A stretch of DNA of 64,000 nucleotides from positions 2,790,001 through 2,854,000 of the forward strand of contig NZ_CP119754.1 of NCBI RefSeq assembly GCF_029319185.1. Reading direction: 5' to 3'. Position 1 is the first letter of the stretch, and every line of letters begins with the position of its first letter. Shown here piece by piece: positions 52,287 to 61,521 of the stretch. Both the position numbers and the translations under genes were made by a program. The stretch comes from Superficieibacter sp. HKU1 (lineage in GTDB: Bacteria > Pseudomonadota > Gammaproteobacteria > Enterobacterales > Enterobacteriaceae). Below the pieces are notes generated by a model. That model ran no database searches, was not told the DNA's origin, and worked only from the letters and a program-made list of their open reading frames with translations.

Positions 52287-53193
52287 GAATCAACCAAAGT
52301 ATTGAAAAAATAATAGTGTAAGTCATTCTCTCTTTATAGTAAGGCAGGATGTTATTTTTAATAAATAATACCTTATCCTTTAACGAGATTCGACTTTGTG
52401 CATCTTTATGATGGAACATGAGATACATAAGGCGAGCGGATACCACCGATCGTTTGATTCCATTCAGGGTCTTCCTGAACCTTTTAATTCGAGCCAGTAA
52501 ACCGCGCTGATGAGCACCAACAACATTGGCTGAGTGCTGACGATATTTTATTAATGCCTGATGTACGTAAAATATTTTACCATGTAACGCAGCCTGGAAA
52601 GCGTACCAGTGATCGTGCATAGCGATGTTCGCGGGGACGTTACCAGCCATATTCAATAAAAGCCGGTTCATTATTGTCGTACAACCGTATACCGACGAAC
52701 GCCAAAGTAGATAATTTATATTAAGATTGTTTTCAGGCGTAAGCTGCGAAAAACGGTAAAAATCATGGTGAATGGTGTGTAAATGCTCGTCTACCACATG
52801 CAGGTTGGAAAAACCGAGACACGGATTCATTGTGCCATTGACGTTTTCAGTTTCGCATATCCGTGCAAGCATCACTTCAATTTTATTATTTTCCCACACA
52901 TCATCTTGATCGCTAAACAAAATGTAGTCTGCATCACTATATTGCAATCCATAATTAAAATTGCTTACCACACCTGTTGAATCAGGACAAATATGCAGGC
53001 TAACCCGCGCATCCGTTGCTGCAATGCGCTTTACAATAGCTACAGTGGAATCTGTAGAACCGTCATCCGTGACAATTAGCTTTAATGCAATGTGTGTTTG
53101 CCCCAGAATAGATTCAATTTGTTCTTGTATATATTTTTCGCCATTGTGCGTGGCGAGAATGACGTCAACAACCCTATTACCCATAGTATTCAT
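52279..53193 (-). CDS. GT2-family glycosyltransferase
   Basis: A 304-residue GT-A enzyme. VDVILATHNGEKYIQEQIESI opens the domain, VTDDGSTDST gives the first acidic motif and ILFSDQDDVWENNK the second (DxD-like SDQDD). The family commonly transfers rhamnose, glucose or galactose. ATG 53193 is taken as the start; the frame extends to a TTG at 53211, and an ATG three codons further in is possible. Confidence 0.88.
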   Translation of the reverse strand: MNTMGNRVVDVILATHNGEKYIQEQIESILGQTHIALKLIVTDDGSTDSTVAIVKRIAATDARVSLHICPDSTGVVSNFNYGLQYSDADYILFSDQDDVWENNKIEVMLARICETENVNGTMNPCLGFSNLHVVDEHLHTIHHDFYRFSQLTPENNLNINYLLWRSSVYGCTTIMNRLLLNMAGNVPANIAMHDHWYAFQAALHGKIFYVHQALIKYRQHSANVVGAHQRGLLARIKRFRKTLNGIKRSVVSARLMYLMFHHKDAQSRISLKDKVLFIKNNILPYYKERMTYTIIFSILWLIHG

Positions 53194-53300
53194 TGGCCTT
53201 GAACAATGCAAAATTGTCTTAATCAGATAACATCATTTGTAGGAAATATTTTGTTATGACTATCAGTAACTGAGCCACAGAGACTTTAACTAAAACAAAC

Positions 53301-54554
53301 CTAATATTTTAGCTTTACTATTTTTCGTGAGAAATAGATCAATACCAAAGCATCAAATGTCATACGTGCCGTCCACGCAATCGCAGTACCCAGCAAACCA
53401 TAGTGAAGAGTTAAAAGATAAAGCGCCAGTAAGTAAGGCACAATCTCGCACATATGAATAAATGCGGTGATTTTAGCACGGCCTAACGCTTGAATAGAGG
53501 AATAAGGTATTTGCGCTATCGAGTTCATATAGAATCCGATAATCAACACCCGCAGAATATTTGCTGAGTGTTCACCGAGTTCCGCCCCCATCCATAATGT
53601 CATAAGTTGTTGTGCAAGAAGAAGGCATACAATAACAACTGGTAAACATGCAACCGTCATTAGTACAAAGCTTTGCTTTTCAAGTTTTGTTCTTTCTTCA
53701 AGTGTCTTAGCGTAACTAAGCTTAGGAAACAACGCCCTTGACAGTGCCGCCGGAATATTTAATAACCGCCCTACCCCCTCGGAAGGTGCAGTATAGTAAG
53801 CTATTTTGTTTGCCCCGAGAAGATTGGAAATAATAAAACGATCGCAATAAACCATTAGCGGACTAATAATATTGCTAACGGTCAGCCATCCACCAAATTT
53901 TACCAAACGGTAGAATGTTTCTTTATAAAACTTAACGCCGCTGCTAATGATAATTTCACGACATATCACCAGCGTAATAAGAAATGAAATGACTCGCCCT
54001 ACGACTAAGCCAAGAATAGCGGATTTTAACGACGCTTCAAAAAGACAAAACAATGCGGGAAAACTAGCAATAGCAGAGTTACTGATGGTCTTTTGAATGT
54101 TGATATTGAAGAACTTTTCATGACCTTCAAGCCAACCCAGCCATACCTGATTTAACAAATATATGGGTATTACCAGTGACAGAAATGCAAATGATTGTCG
54201 CACCTCCTGCGTATTACTCACCGAAACCTTCAGGAGGGTACCAAGATGTGGTGTGCTGATATAAAGGAGGAAAGCCGCAACAACACCAAGGATAAAAACG
54301 ACGGTACTGGCAGTAGAAATGATTTTTTGTTGCTCCCCCTTGTCAGCGCGATACATCGAAATTTCTCTGATGACTGCCCGACTAAGGCCAGCATCAAATA
54401 TGCTGGCATAACCTACAATAGCAAAAGCTAGCGTAAAAATACCGAATGCTTCGACGCCAATTGCACGCGCCAGGAAGCCCAGCGCTGGTACCGCGATCAA
54501 AGTGGGAATCGCAAACCCGGCCAAATTGTAAACGCTATTTTTTATTAAACTCAT
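53301..54554 (-). CDS. wzx: Wzx flippase
   Basis: A 417-residue polytopic protein with about twelve helices of the polysaccharide transporter (MOP) superfamily. SLIKNSVYNLAGFAIPTLIA and EAFGIFTLAFAIVGYASIFD-type text are typical of RfbX/Wzx proteins. It moves undecaprenol-linked units across the inner membrane. It is the first gene after the JUMPStart element, so it starts the his-proximal operon. Confidence 0.92.
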   Translation of the reverse strand: MSLIKNSVYNLAGFAIPTLIAVPALGFLARAIGVEAFGIFTLAFAIVGYASIFDAGLSRAVIREISMYRADKGEQQKIISTASTVVFILGVVAAFLLYISTPHLGTLLKVSVSNTQEVRQSFAFLSLVIPIYLLNQVWLGWLEGHEKFFNINIQKTISNSAIASFPALFCLFEASLKSAILGLVVGRVISFLITLVICREIIISSGVKFYKETFYRLVKFGGWLTVSNIISPLMVYCDRFIISNLLGANKIAYYTAPSEGVGRLLNIPAALSRALFPKLSYAKTLEERTKLEKQSFVLMTVACLPVVIVCLLLAQQLMTLWMGAELGEHSANILRVLIIGFYMNSIAQIPYSSIQALGRAKITAFIHMCEIVPYLLALYLLTLHYGLLGTAIAWTARMTFDALVLIYFSRKIVKLKY

Positions 54555-54596
54555 AATTTTTCTGTAATAGATAAAAAAGCAAGATGCGTGGGAACA

Positions 54597-54643
54597 CAGC
54601 CAGGCACGCTACCGCCCCTGGCTTAACAGCTACCAGTGCACTG
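54597..54643 (-). promoter_or_regulatory. JUMPStart sequence with ops element
   Basis: The minus strand matches the JUMPStart element found upstream of enterobacterial polysaccharide operons, including GTAGCTGTTAAGCCAGGGG and the ops core GGCGGTAGCGTG (54605-54616). RNA polymerase paused at ops recruits RfaH, which prevents termination across the long operon. It lies about 45 bases before wzx and orients the operon from wzx toward wzy. Confidence 0.95.
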
Positions 54644-55219
54644 ATCTGTAACCCAATTGGCCAGACTGACCTTGCGCAGGTTTGGAGTGATACCTACAGG
54701 CCAAAATTCTGCGATATTGTCGTTTGTATCATTACCAGATACAAGTAGCATTTTTGGTTATAATTTAACCCAACCATATAAAAAAGACGTAGTCACACGT
54801 CAGATTTCAACTGAACAGGGCCATAGTAAGGGCAATATTTATACTATTCATAGCGCAGGTACCAGATACGAATGTGAATGCATCTCAAACTTTTTCCCAT
54901 AGCCAGTGTATTCATACCGCTCTTCTTCCCTCATACGTTGCCAGGTAATCCAGGAACACTTAACCGCCTGAAAAAATGAGTAAAGTAATCATAAATATGA
55001 TGTGACATTATAGCCACTTCCAGTCACACCGCCAGCGAATGTCCATGCTTCGTCATGGGATTTGAGCCAACGGTATACCTTTTAAGCATTCTGAGCGCTA
55101 AGAATCTTCGCAAAACCTAGCGGTGATGTCATATGTAAAAAAAACCTCAGGGATTAGCTGGGGCTTTAAAGGTTATTACGTACTTTATGTATTAAGATGC
55201 ATGTTGATATTTGACGTCT
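54644..55219. other. Non-coding gap between JUMPStart and the ugd relic
   Basis: About 575 bases without a supported gene. The promoter of the wzx-wzy operon must lie here, reading leftward, but I cannot point to one convincing site. Short open frames on both strands lack ribosome binding sites and family similarity. Confidence 0.5.
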
Positions 55220-55440
55220 TTAATCACCCCCAAACAGATCTCGCGTATACACTTTATCCGCCACATCCAACAACTGATCAGCCATACTGTTCGAGACAAT
55301 CACATCCGCTTCGTTTTTAAACACAGCCAGAGCGCGCACTACGCGTGAATGGAGAACTCATTTTCCGTCATTATTGGCTCAAAAACGATAACCTCGACAC
55401 CTTTTGCCTTGATGCGTTTCATGATTAAACGGAGAATGCT
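55220..55440 (-). pseudogene. ugd: Frameshifted 3' fragment of a second ugd
   Basis: On the minus strand about 72 codons match the C-terminus of UDP-glucose dehydrogenase, ending VYTRDLFGGD and a TAA stop just as the intact gene does (VYTRDLFGGD). A one-base deletion near 55340, in the codons matching EFFHSRV, breaks the frame. Similarity fades near 55440. It differs at many bases from the intact ugd at 56719-57885, so it came from another allele. It is probably left by the recombination that brought in the wzx-wzy locus. Confidence 0.9.
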
Positions 55441-55655
55441 GATGCCTTGCAGCATGAATCCTGTTGCAGCATGAACTCGTAGCATGCTATTGGACTAGAC
55501 ATATAAGATTTGGCCTATCAAAAAAATGTGTATCAGTTAGCCAACTCATACTTTTTTAGTAGTTGATAAGCCAAACCTAAATTAATGATTAGAAACCAAT
55601 ATAAATCAAGGTAAGATAAAGCCAGATAAGAAAAAACTCATATCCGGAGAAATAC

Positions 55656-56660
55656 ATGAAGTTTCTGATCACTGGTGCGGCAGGGTTTATCGGTTTTCAC
55701 GTATCTCAGCGCCTTCTTGAAGCAGGTCACGAAGTCACAGGGATCGATAATCTTAATGATTACTATGAAGTTACGCTGAAAGAAGCTCGTCTGGCGCAGA
55801 TAACATCACCACTTTTCATTTTCAAAAAAATTGATCTCGCCGACCGAATAGCGATGGAACAACTCTTTTCTGAGGGTAAGTTCGACCGGGTCATTCATCT
55901 TGCAGCACAAGCGGGAGTTCGCTATTCAATCGAAAACCCACATGCCTATGCTGAGTCTAATCTGATGGGACATTTAAATATCCTTGAAGGATGCAGGCAT
56001 AACAAAGTAAAACATCTACTTTATGCCTCCTCAAGCTCAGTATATGGTTTGAACCGTAAGATGCCATTCTCAACCGAAGATTCAGTTGATCATCCGGTGT
56101 CTTTATATGCTGCGACAAAAAAAGCCAATGAGCTAATGTCACATACTTATTCGCATCTGTATGGGTTACCTACCACCGAGCTGCGCTTCTTCACCGTTTA
56201 CGGTCCATGGGGAAGACCTGACATGGCTCTTTTCAAATTTACTAAAGCCATGATTGCGGGTAGAAGTATTGACGTCTATAACTACGGCAAGATGAAACGT
56301 GACTTTACCTATATTGATGATATAGCTGAAGCAATTGTTCGCCTTCAGGATGTCATCCCTCAGGAAGATGCTGAATGGACCGTCGAAAATGGCTCACCTG
56401 CAACAAGCTCTGCACCTTATCGAGTCTACAATATCGGTAATAGTTCCCCTGTTGAATTAATGGACTACATTACTGCACTCGAAGAGGCTCTTGGAATTGA
56501 AGCAGAAAAAAACATGATGCCAATTCAGGCGGGGGATGTGTTAGAAACAAGCGCTGATACTCAGGCGCTGTATGAAGTGATTGGATTCAAACCTGAGACT
56601 AGCGTCAAGAAAGGCGTCGCTAATTTCGCAGAGTGGTATAAGCAATATTATAATGTGTAA
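55656..56660 (+). CDS. uge: Uge-type UDP-glucuronate/UDP-galacturonate 4-epimerase
   Basis: A 334-residue short-chain dehydrogenase-type epimerase. GAAGFIGFHVSQRLLEAG at 7-24 binds NAD; SSSSVYGLNRKMPF and YAATKKANE (YxxxK) carry the catalytic residues; RDFTYIDDIAEAIVR is typical. It interconverts UDP-glucuronate and UDP-galacturonate, using the product of the neighbouring Ugd. It is the only rightward gene among the polysaccharide genes. GGAGAAAT precedes the ATG, and the AT-rich 215 bases upstream should hold its promoter. Confidence 0.9.
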   Translation: MKFLITGAAGFIGFHVSQRLLEAGHEVTGIDNLNDYYEVTLKEARLAQITSPLFIFKKIDLADRIAMEQLFSEGKFDRVIHLAAQAGVRYSIENPHAYAESNLMGHLNILEGCRHNKVKHLLYASSSSVYGLNRKMPFSTEDSVDHPVSLYAATKKANELMSHTYSHLYGLPTTELRFFTVYGPWGRPDMALFKFTKAMIAGRSIDVYNYGKMKRDFTYIDDIAEAIVRLQDVIPQEDAEWTVENGSPATSSAPYRVYNIGNSSPVELMDYITALEEALGIEAEKNMMPIQAGDVLETSADTQALYEVIGFKPETSVKKGVANFAEWYKQYYNV

Positions 56661-56667
56661 AAATAAA

Positions 56668-56699
56668 AGCCCTCAGAATGAGGGCTCGTTTCTTTTTTT
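56668..56699. terminator. Terminator between uge and ugd
   Basis: Stem AGCCCTC/GAGGGCT followed by a T-rich run, between two convergent genes. It probably ends uge and may also serve ugd. Confidence 0.85.
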
Positions 56700-56718
56700 G
56701 CAAATATAAATTATTTAT

Positions 56719-57885
56719 TCAATCACCACCAAAGAGATCGCGCGTGTAAACCTTCGACGCGACATCTGTTAGCTCTTCAGCCATACGATTCGAGATGATA
56801 ACGTCAGCCTCTTTTTTAAAAGCTTCAATATCTCGAATCACGCGAGAATGAAAGAATTCATCTTCGGCCATTACCGGCTCATAAACAATAACTTCTACGC
56901 CCTTCGCCTTAATGCGTTTCATGATCCCCTGAATGGAGGAGGCGCGGAAGTTATCTGAGCCACTTTTCATAATCAGGCGATACACCCCTACTACTTTTGG
57001 TTTCCGCGCAAGAATAGAATCCGCAATGAAGTCTTTGCGAGTGCGGTTAGCATCAACAATGGCTGAAATGAGATTATTGGGAACTGCTTCATAGTTCGCC
57101 AGCAATTGCTTGGTATCTTTTGGCAGACAGTAGCCGCCATAGCCAAAGGAAGGATTGTTATAGTGGGTGCCGATACGTGGATCCAGACAAACGCCTTCGA
57201 TAATTTGTCTCGTATTGAGGCCCAGGCTCTCAGCGTAGCTGTCCAGCTCGTTAAAGTACGCCACGCGCATTGCCAGGTAGGTATTAGCAAAGAGTTTAAT
57301 GGCTTCGGCTTCCGTTGAGTCAGTAAATAGCACTGGCACATCTTTCTTAATAGCTCCCTCCTGAAGCAGTGCCGCGAAACGTTCAGCACGTTCTGAGCGT
57401 TCACCAATCACAATGCGTGACGGATGCAAGTTGTCATAGAGCGCCCTGCCCTCACGCAAAAATTCAGGAGAGAATATAATGTTATCAACGTTCAGTTCTT
57501 TTTTAATCGCTTCTGTAAATCCCACCGGGATGGTTGACTTGATGACCATCACCGCCGAAGGATTGATTGCTGTGACATCCCGGATAACGCTTTCTACAGA
57601 CGAGGTATTGAAGTAATTAGTTTTGGGATCATAGTCGGTTGGCGTCGCGATGATGACATAATCGGCATCGCGATAAGCTTCGTGCTTATCAGTCGTAGCC
57701 CGAAAGTTCAGTTCCTTCTCAGCCAAATATTGTTGAATCTCTTTATCAATAATAGGAGATTTTTTCTGATTAAGCATATCCACTTTAGCCGGGACGATAT
57801 CTAATGCCACGACCTCATGATTTTGAGCAATCAAAATCCCATTTGATAAACCAACGTAGCCTGTACCAGAAATTGTTATTTTCAT
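56719..57885 (-). CDS. ugd: Ugd, UDP-glucose 6-dehydrogenase
   Basis: A 388-residue NAD-dependent enzyme producing UDP-glucuronate for capsule, colanic acid and lipid A modification. ISGTGYVGLSNGILIA binds NAD; the active-site Cys is in GYGGYCLPKDTKQL at about residue 260. Length and sequence match E. coli and Klebsiella Ugd. It lies between gnd and uge; its C-terminus is the source type of the relic at 55220-55440. Confidence 0.97.
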   Translation of the reverse strand: MKITISGTGYVGLSNGILIAQNHEVVALDIVPAKVDMLNQKKSPIIDKEIQQYLAEKELNFRATTDKHEAYRDADYVIIATPTDYDPKTNYFNTSSVESVIRDVTAINPSAVMVIKSTIPVGFTEAIKKELNVDNIIFSPEFLREGRALYDNLHPSRIVIGERSERAERFAALLQEGAIKKDVPVLFTDSTEAEAIKLFANTYLAMRVAYFNELDSYAESLGLNTRQIIEGVCLDPRIGTHYNNPSFGYGGYCLPKDTKQLLANYEAVPNNLISAIVDANRTRKDFIADSILARKPKVVGVYRLIMKSGSDNFRASSIQGIMKRIKAKGVEVIVYEPVMAEDEFFHSRVIRDIEAFKKEADVIISNRMAEELTDVASKVYTRDLFGGD

Positions 57886-58088
57886 TAGAGAGCAACTTTA
57901 GTGAGTTTAAATGTGGAGGAGATGACTATACAGCCACCACGATATTCATCAGCTGTGAGAGTTTTTAACCCCGGAACTTATGGGCTGTCAAGAGGGGTAT
58001 TTTAGGGCGCATAAGTTGTACCAACGGGAAACAGTGAGGTTTTTCTTAAAATTATTATAAATCGAGCGTATGTATAAAGGAATGCAAG

Positions 58089-58123
58089 CAAAAAAGCCCG
58101 GTCATTTTATTTCCCCGGGCTTT
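58089..58123 (-). terminator. Terminator of gnd
   Basis: Stem AAAGCCCGG/CCGGGCTTT with six T on the minus strand, about 25 bases after the gnd stop codon. Confidence 0.85.
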
Positions 58124-58147
58124 ATTCTGACGACTTTCTAAATCAGA

Positions 58148-59554
58148 TTAATCCAGCCATTCAGTGTGGAACACACCGTCTTTATCAGTACGCTTGTACG
58201 TATGCGCACCAAAGTAGTCACGCTGCGCCTGAATCAGGTTGGCAGGCAGTACAGCAGAGCGATAGCTGTCATAGTAGGCAACAGCAGCCGAGAAGGTCGG
58301 AACCGGGATACCGTTCTGCACCGCATAGGCAACCACATCACGCAGCGCCTGCTGGTAGTCATCAGCAATTTGCTTAAAGTATGGCGCTAAAAGCAGGTTG
58401 GCTATGCCGGCATTTTCGGCATAAGCGTCGGTGATCTTCTGCAGGAACTGCGCACGAATGATACAGCCCGCACGAAAGATCTTCGCGATCTCGCCGTAGT
58501 TGAGATCCCAGTTATGTTCATCAGACGCGGCACGAAGCTGTGAGAAGCCCTGCGCATAGGAGACAATCTTGCCCAGATAGAGCGCACGGCGCACTTTCTC
58601 AACAAACTCAGCTTTATCAGCAGCGGGTTTCGCCTGAGGACCACTCAGCACTTTCGACGCGGCTACGCGCTGTTCTTTAAGAGATGAGATATAGCGAGCA
58701 AACACAGACTCAGTGATCAGCGACAGCGGCTCGCCCAGATCAAGTGAACTCTGGCTGGTCCATTTACCGGTACCTTTGTTAGCCGCTTCGTCAAGAATCA
58801 CATCAACCAGATATTTACCTTCTTCATCTTTCTTAGTGAAGATATCTTTGGTGATGTCGATCAGATAGCTGCTCAACTCGCCTTCGTTCCACTCAGTAAA
58901 GATGGACGCCAGCTCGTTATTAGACAGGTTCAGGCCACCTTTCAGCAGTGCGTAGGCTTCTGCGATCAGCTGCATATCGCCGTATTCAACACCGTTATGC
59001 ACCATTTTTACATAGTGACCCGCACCGTCCGGACCGATATACGTCACGCAAGGTTCGCCATCTTCCGCAACGGCAGCGATTTTGGTCAGGATTGGCGCAA
59101 CGAGCTCGTATGCATCTTTCTGACCGCCGGGCATGATTGACGGCCCTTTAAGCGCGCCCTCTTCGCCACCGGACACGCCAGTGCCGATAAAGTTAAAGCC
59201 TTCTTCAGACAGCTCACGGTTACGGCGAATGGTGTCCTGGAAGAAAGTGTTGCCGCCATCAATGATGATGTCGCCTTTATCCAGATACGGCTTCAGGGAA
59301 TCAATGGCGCTGTCAGTACCTGCGCCCGCTTTTACCATTAACAGGATACGACGCGGCGTTTCAAGAGACTCAACGAACTCCTGCACCGTGTAGTAAGGAA
59401 CCAGTTTCTTACCGGGGTTCTCGGCGATAACCTCTTCGGTCTTTTCACGGGAGCGGTTGAAAACGGAGACGGTATAACCACGGCTCTCGATGTTGAGCGC
59501 CAGGTTGCGCCCCATCACTGCCATACCGACGACGCCGATCTGTTGCTTGGACAT
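58148..59554 (-). CDS. gnd: Gnd, 6-phosphogluconate dehydrogenase
   Basis: A 468-residue enzyme of the oxidative pentose phosphate pathway converting 6-phosphogluconate to ribulose 5-phosphate, CO2 and NADPH. IGVVGMAVMGRNLALNIE binds NADP; the substrate loop VKMVHNGVEYGDMQ and DEAANKGTGKWT are intact. It is the conventional boundary of enterobacterial O-antigen and K loci, and often recombines with them. Confidence 0.98.
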   Translation of the reverse strand: MSKQQIGVVGMAVMGRNLALNIESRGYTVSVFNRSREKTEEVIAENPGKKLVPYYTVQEFVESLETPRRILLMVKAGAGTDSAIDSLKPYLDKGDIIIDGGNTFFQDTIRRNRELSEEGFNFIGTGVSGGEEGALKGPSIMPGGQKDAYELVAPILTKIAAVAEDGEPCVTYIGPDGAGHYVKMVHNGVEYGDMQLIAEAYALLKGGLNLSNNELASIFTEWNEGELSSYLIDITKDIFTKKDEEGKYLVDVILDEAANKGTGKWTSQSSLDLGEPLSLITESVFARYISSLKEQRVAASKVLSGPQAKPAADKAEFVEKVRRALYLGKIVSYAQGFSQLRAASDEHNWDLNYGEIAKIFRAGCIIRAQFLQKITDAYAENAGIANLLLAPYFKQIADDYQQALRDVVAYAVQNGIPVPTFSAAVAYYDSYRSAVLPANLIQAQRDYFGAHTYKRTDKDGVFHTEWLD

Positions 59555-59681
59555 TATGTACTCCTGTCAGGTGTTTTTATACATGCATAAAAGGTTGCAA
59601 GATATTAGCTCAAATATATTGTATTTAGAAGGACAACTATACATAAAAAGATTTACAAATCAAACTCTAATAAAGAGAACC

Positions 59682-60695
59682 CTATGAATAGCAATAAAAA
59701 CTCATGACTACTGGTTCTTTATTGGAATCGAGCCTAATATTGAAATTATCTATCAATTCAGGAAGCATATATAAAACGTACCAAAAAAAAACACTAGAAT
59801 ATTCAGGGGAATAATTGCCACTATATCCATAAACATTATACTCTTTTCTCTTAATATCTAATGATTTATTTGAATTTTCAAACTCCATGTGTTTTTTTTC
59901 TCCAGTAGCATAGGGTAGAACCCATTTTGTTGCATCAATCAATTTTTTTTTACCATTGATCTGCATATCAATCCATGAGTCACCTTTTAATCTTGCATAG
60001 GATGCCGCCTGAAGAAGTGGTAAAAGATCATAAATTGCGTAACGTATAGCATTATGTTGCTTATAATCTAATGTAACAGAGTTACTATCAATATTATCTT
60101 TCAATTGCTTTAAGTATAACAATTTTGTCTCATTAAAAATTTCATCATTATGTAGAGAAACCCCCATAATAGTAAGCAATTTAATTCTATGACTTTGCCA
60201 GTTATTGTCAGAATTTTTTAAAAAAGGACCGTTAATTCTCTTCAGATAACCCTCCGCCCAATATTTTATTTTAGAATCGAAAAGATTACGCTCACTCTGT
60301 GTGAGGGAACTTCGAATCTTATAATAACTAAAAAATAAAGTATCAAACTTAGTTTCGTCGATTGGATTAAAATTTGGATTATATACCGTTAACCATTCGT
60401 TAAAATATGAAACTAATTTTTTCAAACTTTTTTCATCTTTATTAATTAACCAATATTTAGTCAACCTCCCTATTATAGTCATATCTTTCATGGCTATTAT
60501 ATCATTACTCTGAATCTGTTCAGGCAAAAGTCCTTCAAAGTGCATCTCCTTTTTTGGATTGGGGTGCAATAACAATATCTGATCTAATGGGATAATTTTT
60601 TTAGAAACCTCTTTACAAAACCTATCGTTACTAGGATAGGCTGGCAAACAATAAAACATAAAACAAATAATAAAAAAAATGTTTTTTTTGTTCAT
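59682..60695 (-). CDS. Exported alginate-lyase-like protein of the second polysaccharide locus
   Basis: A 337-residue protein with a signal peptide (residues 1-22, IFFIICFMFYCLPAYPS). It is mostly helical, as the (alpha/alpha) toroid of PL5-type lyases. Two blocks recall that family: NSDNNWQSHRIKLLTIMG at 161-178, where AlgL has its Asn-His pair, and QHNAIRYAIYDLLPLLQAAS at 213-232, where the catalytic Tyr (here Tyr219) lies. In my alignment the catalytic His position is Trp166 and the Arg position is Lys212, so activity is doubtful or of another kind. The gene is strongly AT-rich. It might cleave or edit the polymer made by the locus. Confidence 0.55.
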   Translation of the reverse strand: MNKKNIFFIICFMFYCLPAYPSNDRFCKEVSKKIIPLDQILLLHPNPKKEMHFEGLLPEQIQSNDIIAMKDMTIIGRLTKYWLINKDEKSLKKLVSYFNEWLTVYNPNFNPIDETKFDTLFFSYYKIRSSLTQSERNLFDSKIKYWAEGYLKRINGPFLKNSDNNWQSHRIKLLTIMGVSLHNDEIFNETKLLYLKQLKDNIDSNSVTLDYKQHNAIRYAIYDLLPLLQAASYARLKGDSWIDMQINGKKKLIDATKWVLPYATGEKKHMEFENSNKSLDIKRKEYNVYGYSGNYSPEYSSVFFWYVLYMLPELIDNFNIRLDSNKEPVVMSFYCYS

Positions 60696-60714
60696 GATCT
60701 ACTCGTAAAATTGA

Positions 60715-61521
60715 TTAATCAAATTTAATTAATAACCCCTTGCAAAAAGCTGAAACTCCTGAAAAATAGCCTCCATTTATTTTAAATAATTTCCTACGAG
60801 ATATAATAAATGGTAACGCCATAAAAAAACTGAAAAATCCAAAAACTTGGCGAAAGGTGACTCCTCTGGAGTAAGCCGTAATAACAGAGTTTTGTGTCCC
60901 GGATGACTCGCATGGATGTGAGCAAACTATTTTAGGATGGAATGATATTTTTTTTCCTTGCTTCAAAATATTAGCTAAAAAAATTGCTTCATCGCCGACC
61001 GGAAGATTTGTACCTGCTCCCATCTCCTCTGGAAAAAAATGGTTATGCGGTTTTTTTATTGTAATTTCTATAGTACCGACTGACATGATATTTAAAATAC
61101 TTCTTTTTTTTATATCATTGTCAGATAGAATTTTTTTCCTTGGCTGCCCCGTCTCATCAACAATAATAAAAGTAATGACATCCGAATTATCTTCTAAATG
61201 AGATGAAATTATTTTTTCATAATAATTTTCAGCAAAAGTAATATCGTCATCACAGAACCAGATAATATCAGCATCAGATTTTTTAATTAAAAAATTTCTA
61301 CTTTTAGTAACGCCTAGGCTGTCTAATCGAAAATATAAAACATCGCGTCTGCTGTTTATTATTTCCGAAACTTCCTCACCTACTCCAACATGATATTTTT
61401 GATGGCCAATCAAATAACGTACATTTTTCTTCTCAGATGGAAGTCGTTTTAAAATATCGAGTATCCTATCAGAATATGTTGAAATTAAAACATCTAAATT
61501 TTTGTTATTTAAACCATCCAT
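60715..61521 (-). CDS. GT2-family glycosyltransferase
   Basis: A 268-residue GT-A-like protein. NLDVLISTYSDRILDIL opens the fold, GVTKSRNFLIKKSDADIIWFCDDDITF gives the donor-binding acidic motif (CDDD) in pieces GVTKSRNF and IIWFCDDDIT, and GAGTNLPVGDEAIFLANI follows. It lacks a membrane helix except for a hydrophobic stretch near 228-243. The sugar is unknown. It overlaps the next upstream transferase by 17 bases. Confidence 0.82.
   Translation of the reverse strand: MDGLNNKNLDVLISTYSDRILDILKRLPSEKKNVRYLIGHQKYHVGVGEEVSEIINSRRDVLYFRLDSLGVTKSRNFLIKKSDADIIWFCDDDITFAENYYEKIISSHLEDNSDVITFIIVDETGQPRKKILSDNDIKKRSILNIMSVGTIEITIKKPHNHFFPEEMGAGTNLPVGDEAIFLANILKQGKKISFHPKIVCSHPCESSGTQNSVITAYSRGVTFRQVFGFFSFFMALPFIISRRKLFKINGGYFSGVSAFCKGLLIKFD

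Noticed and set aside
54657..54902. Short rightward open frame upstream of wzx
   Set aside because: No ribosome binding site or recognisable similarity, and it overlaps the region that must hold the wzx promoter.
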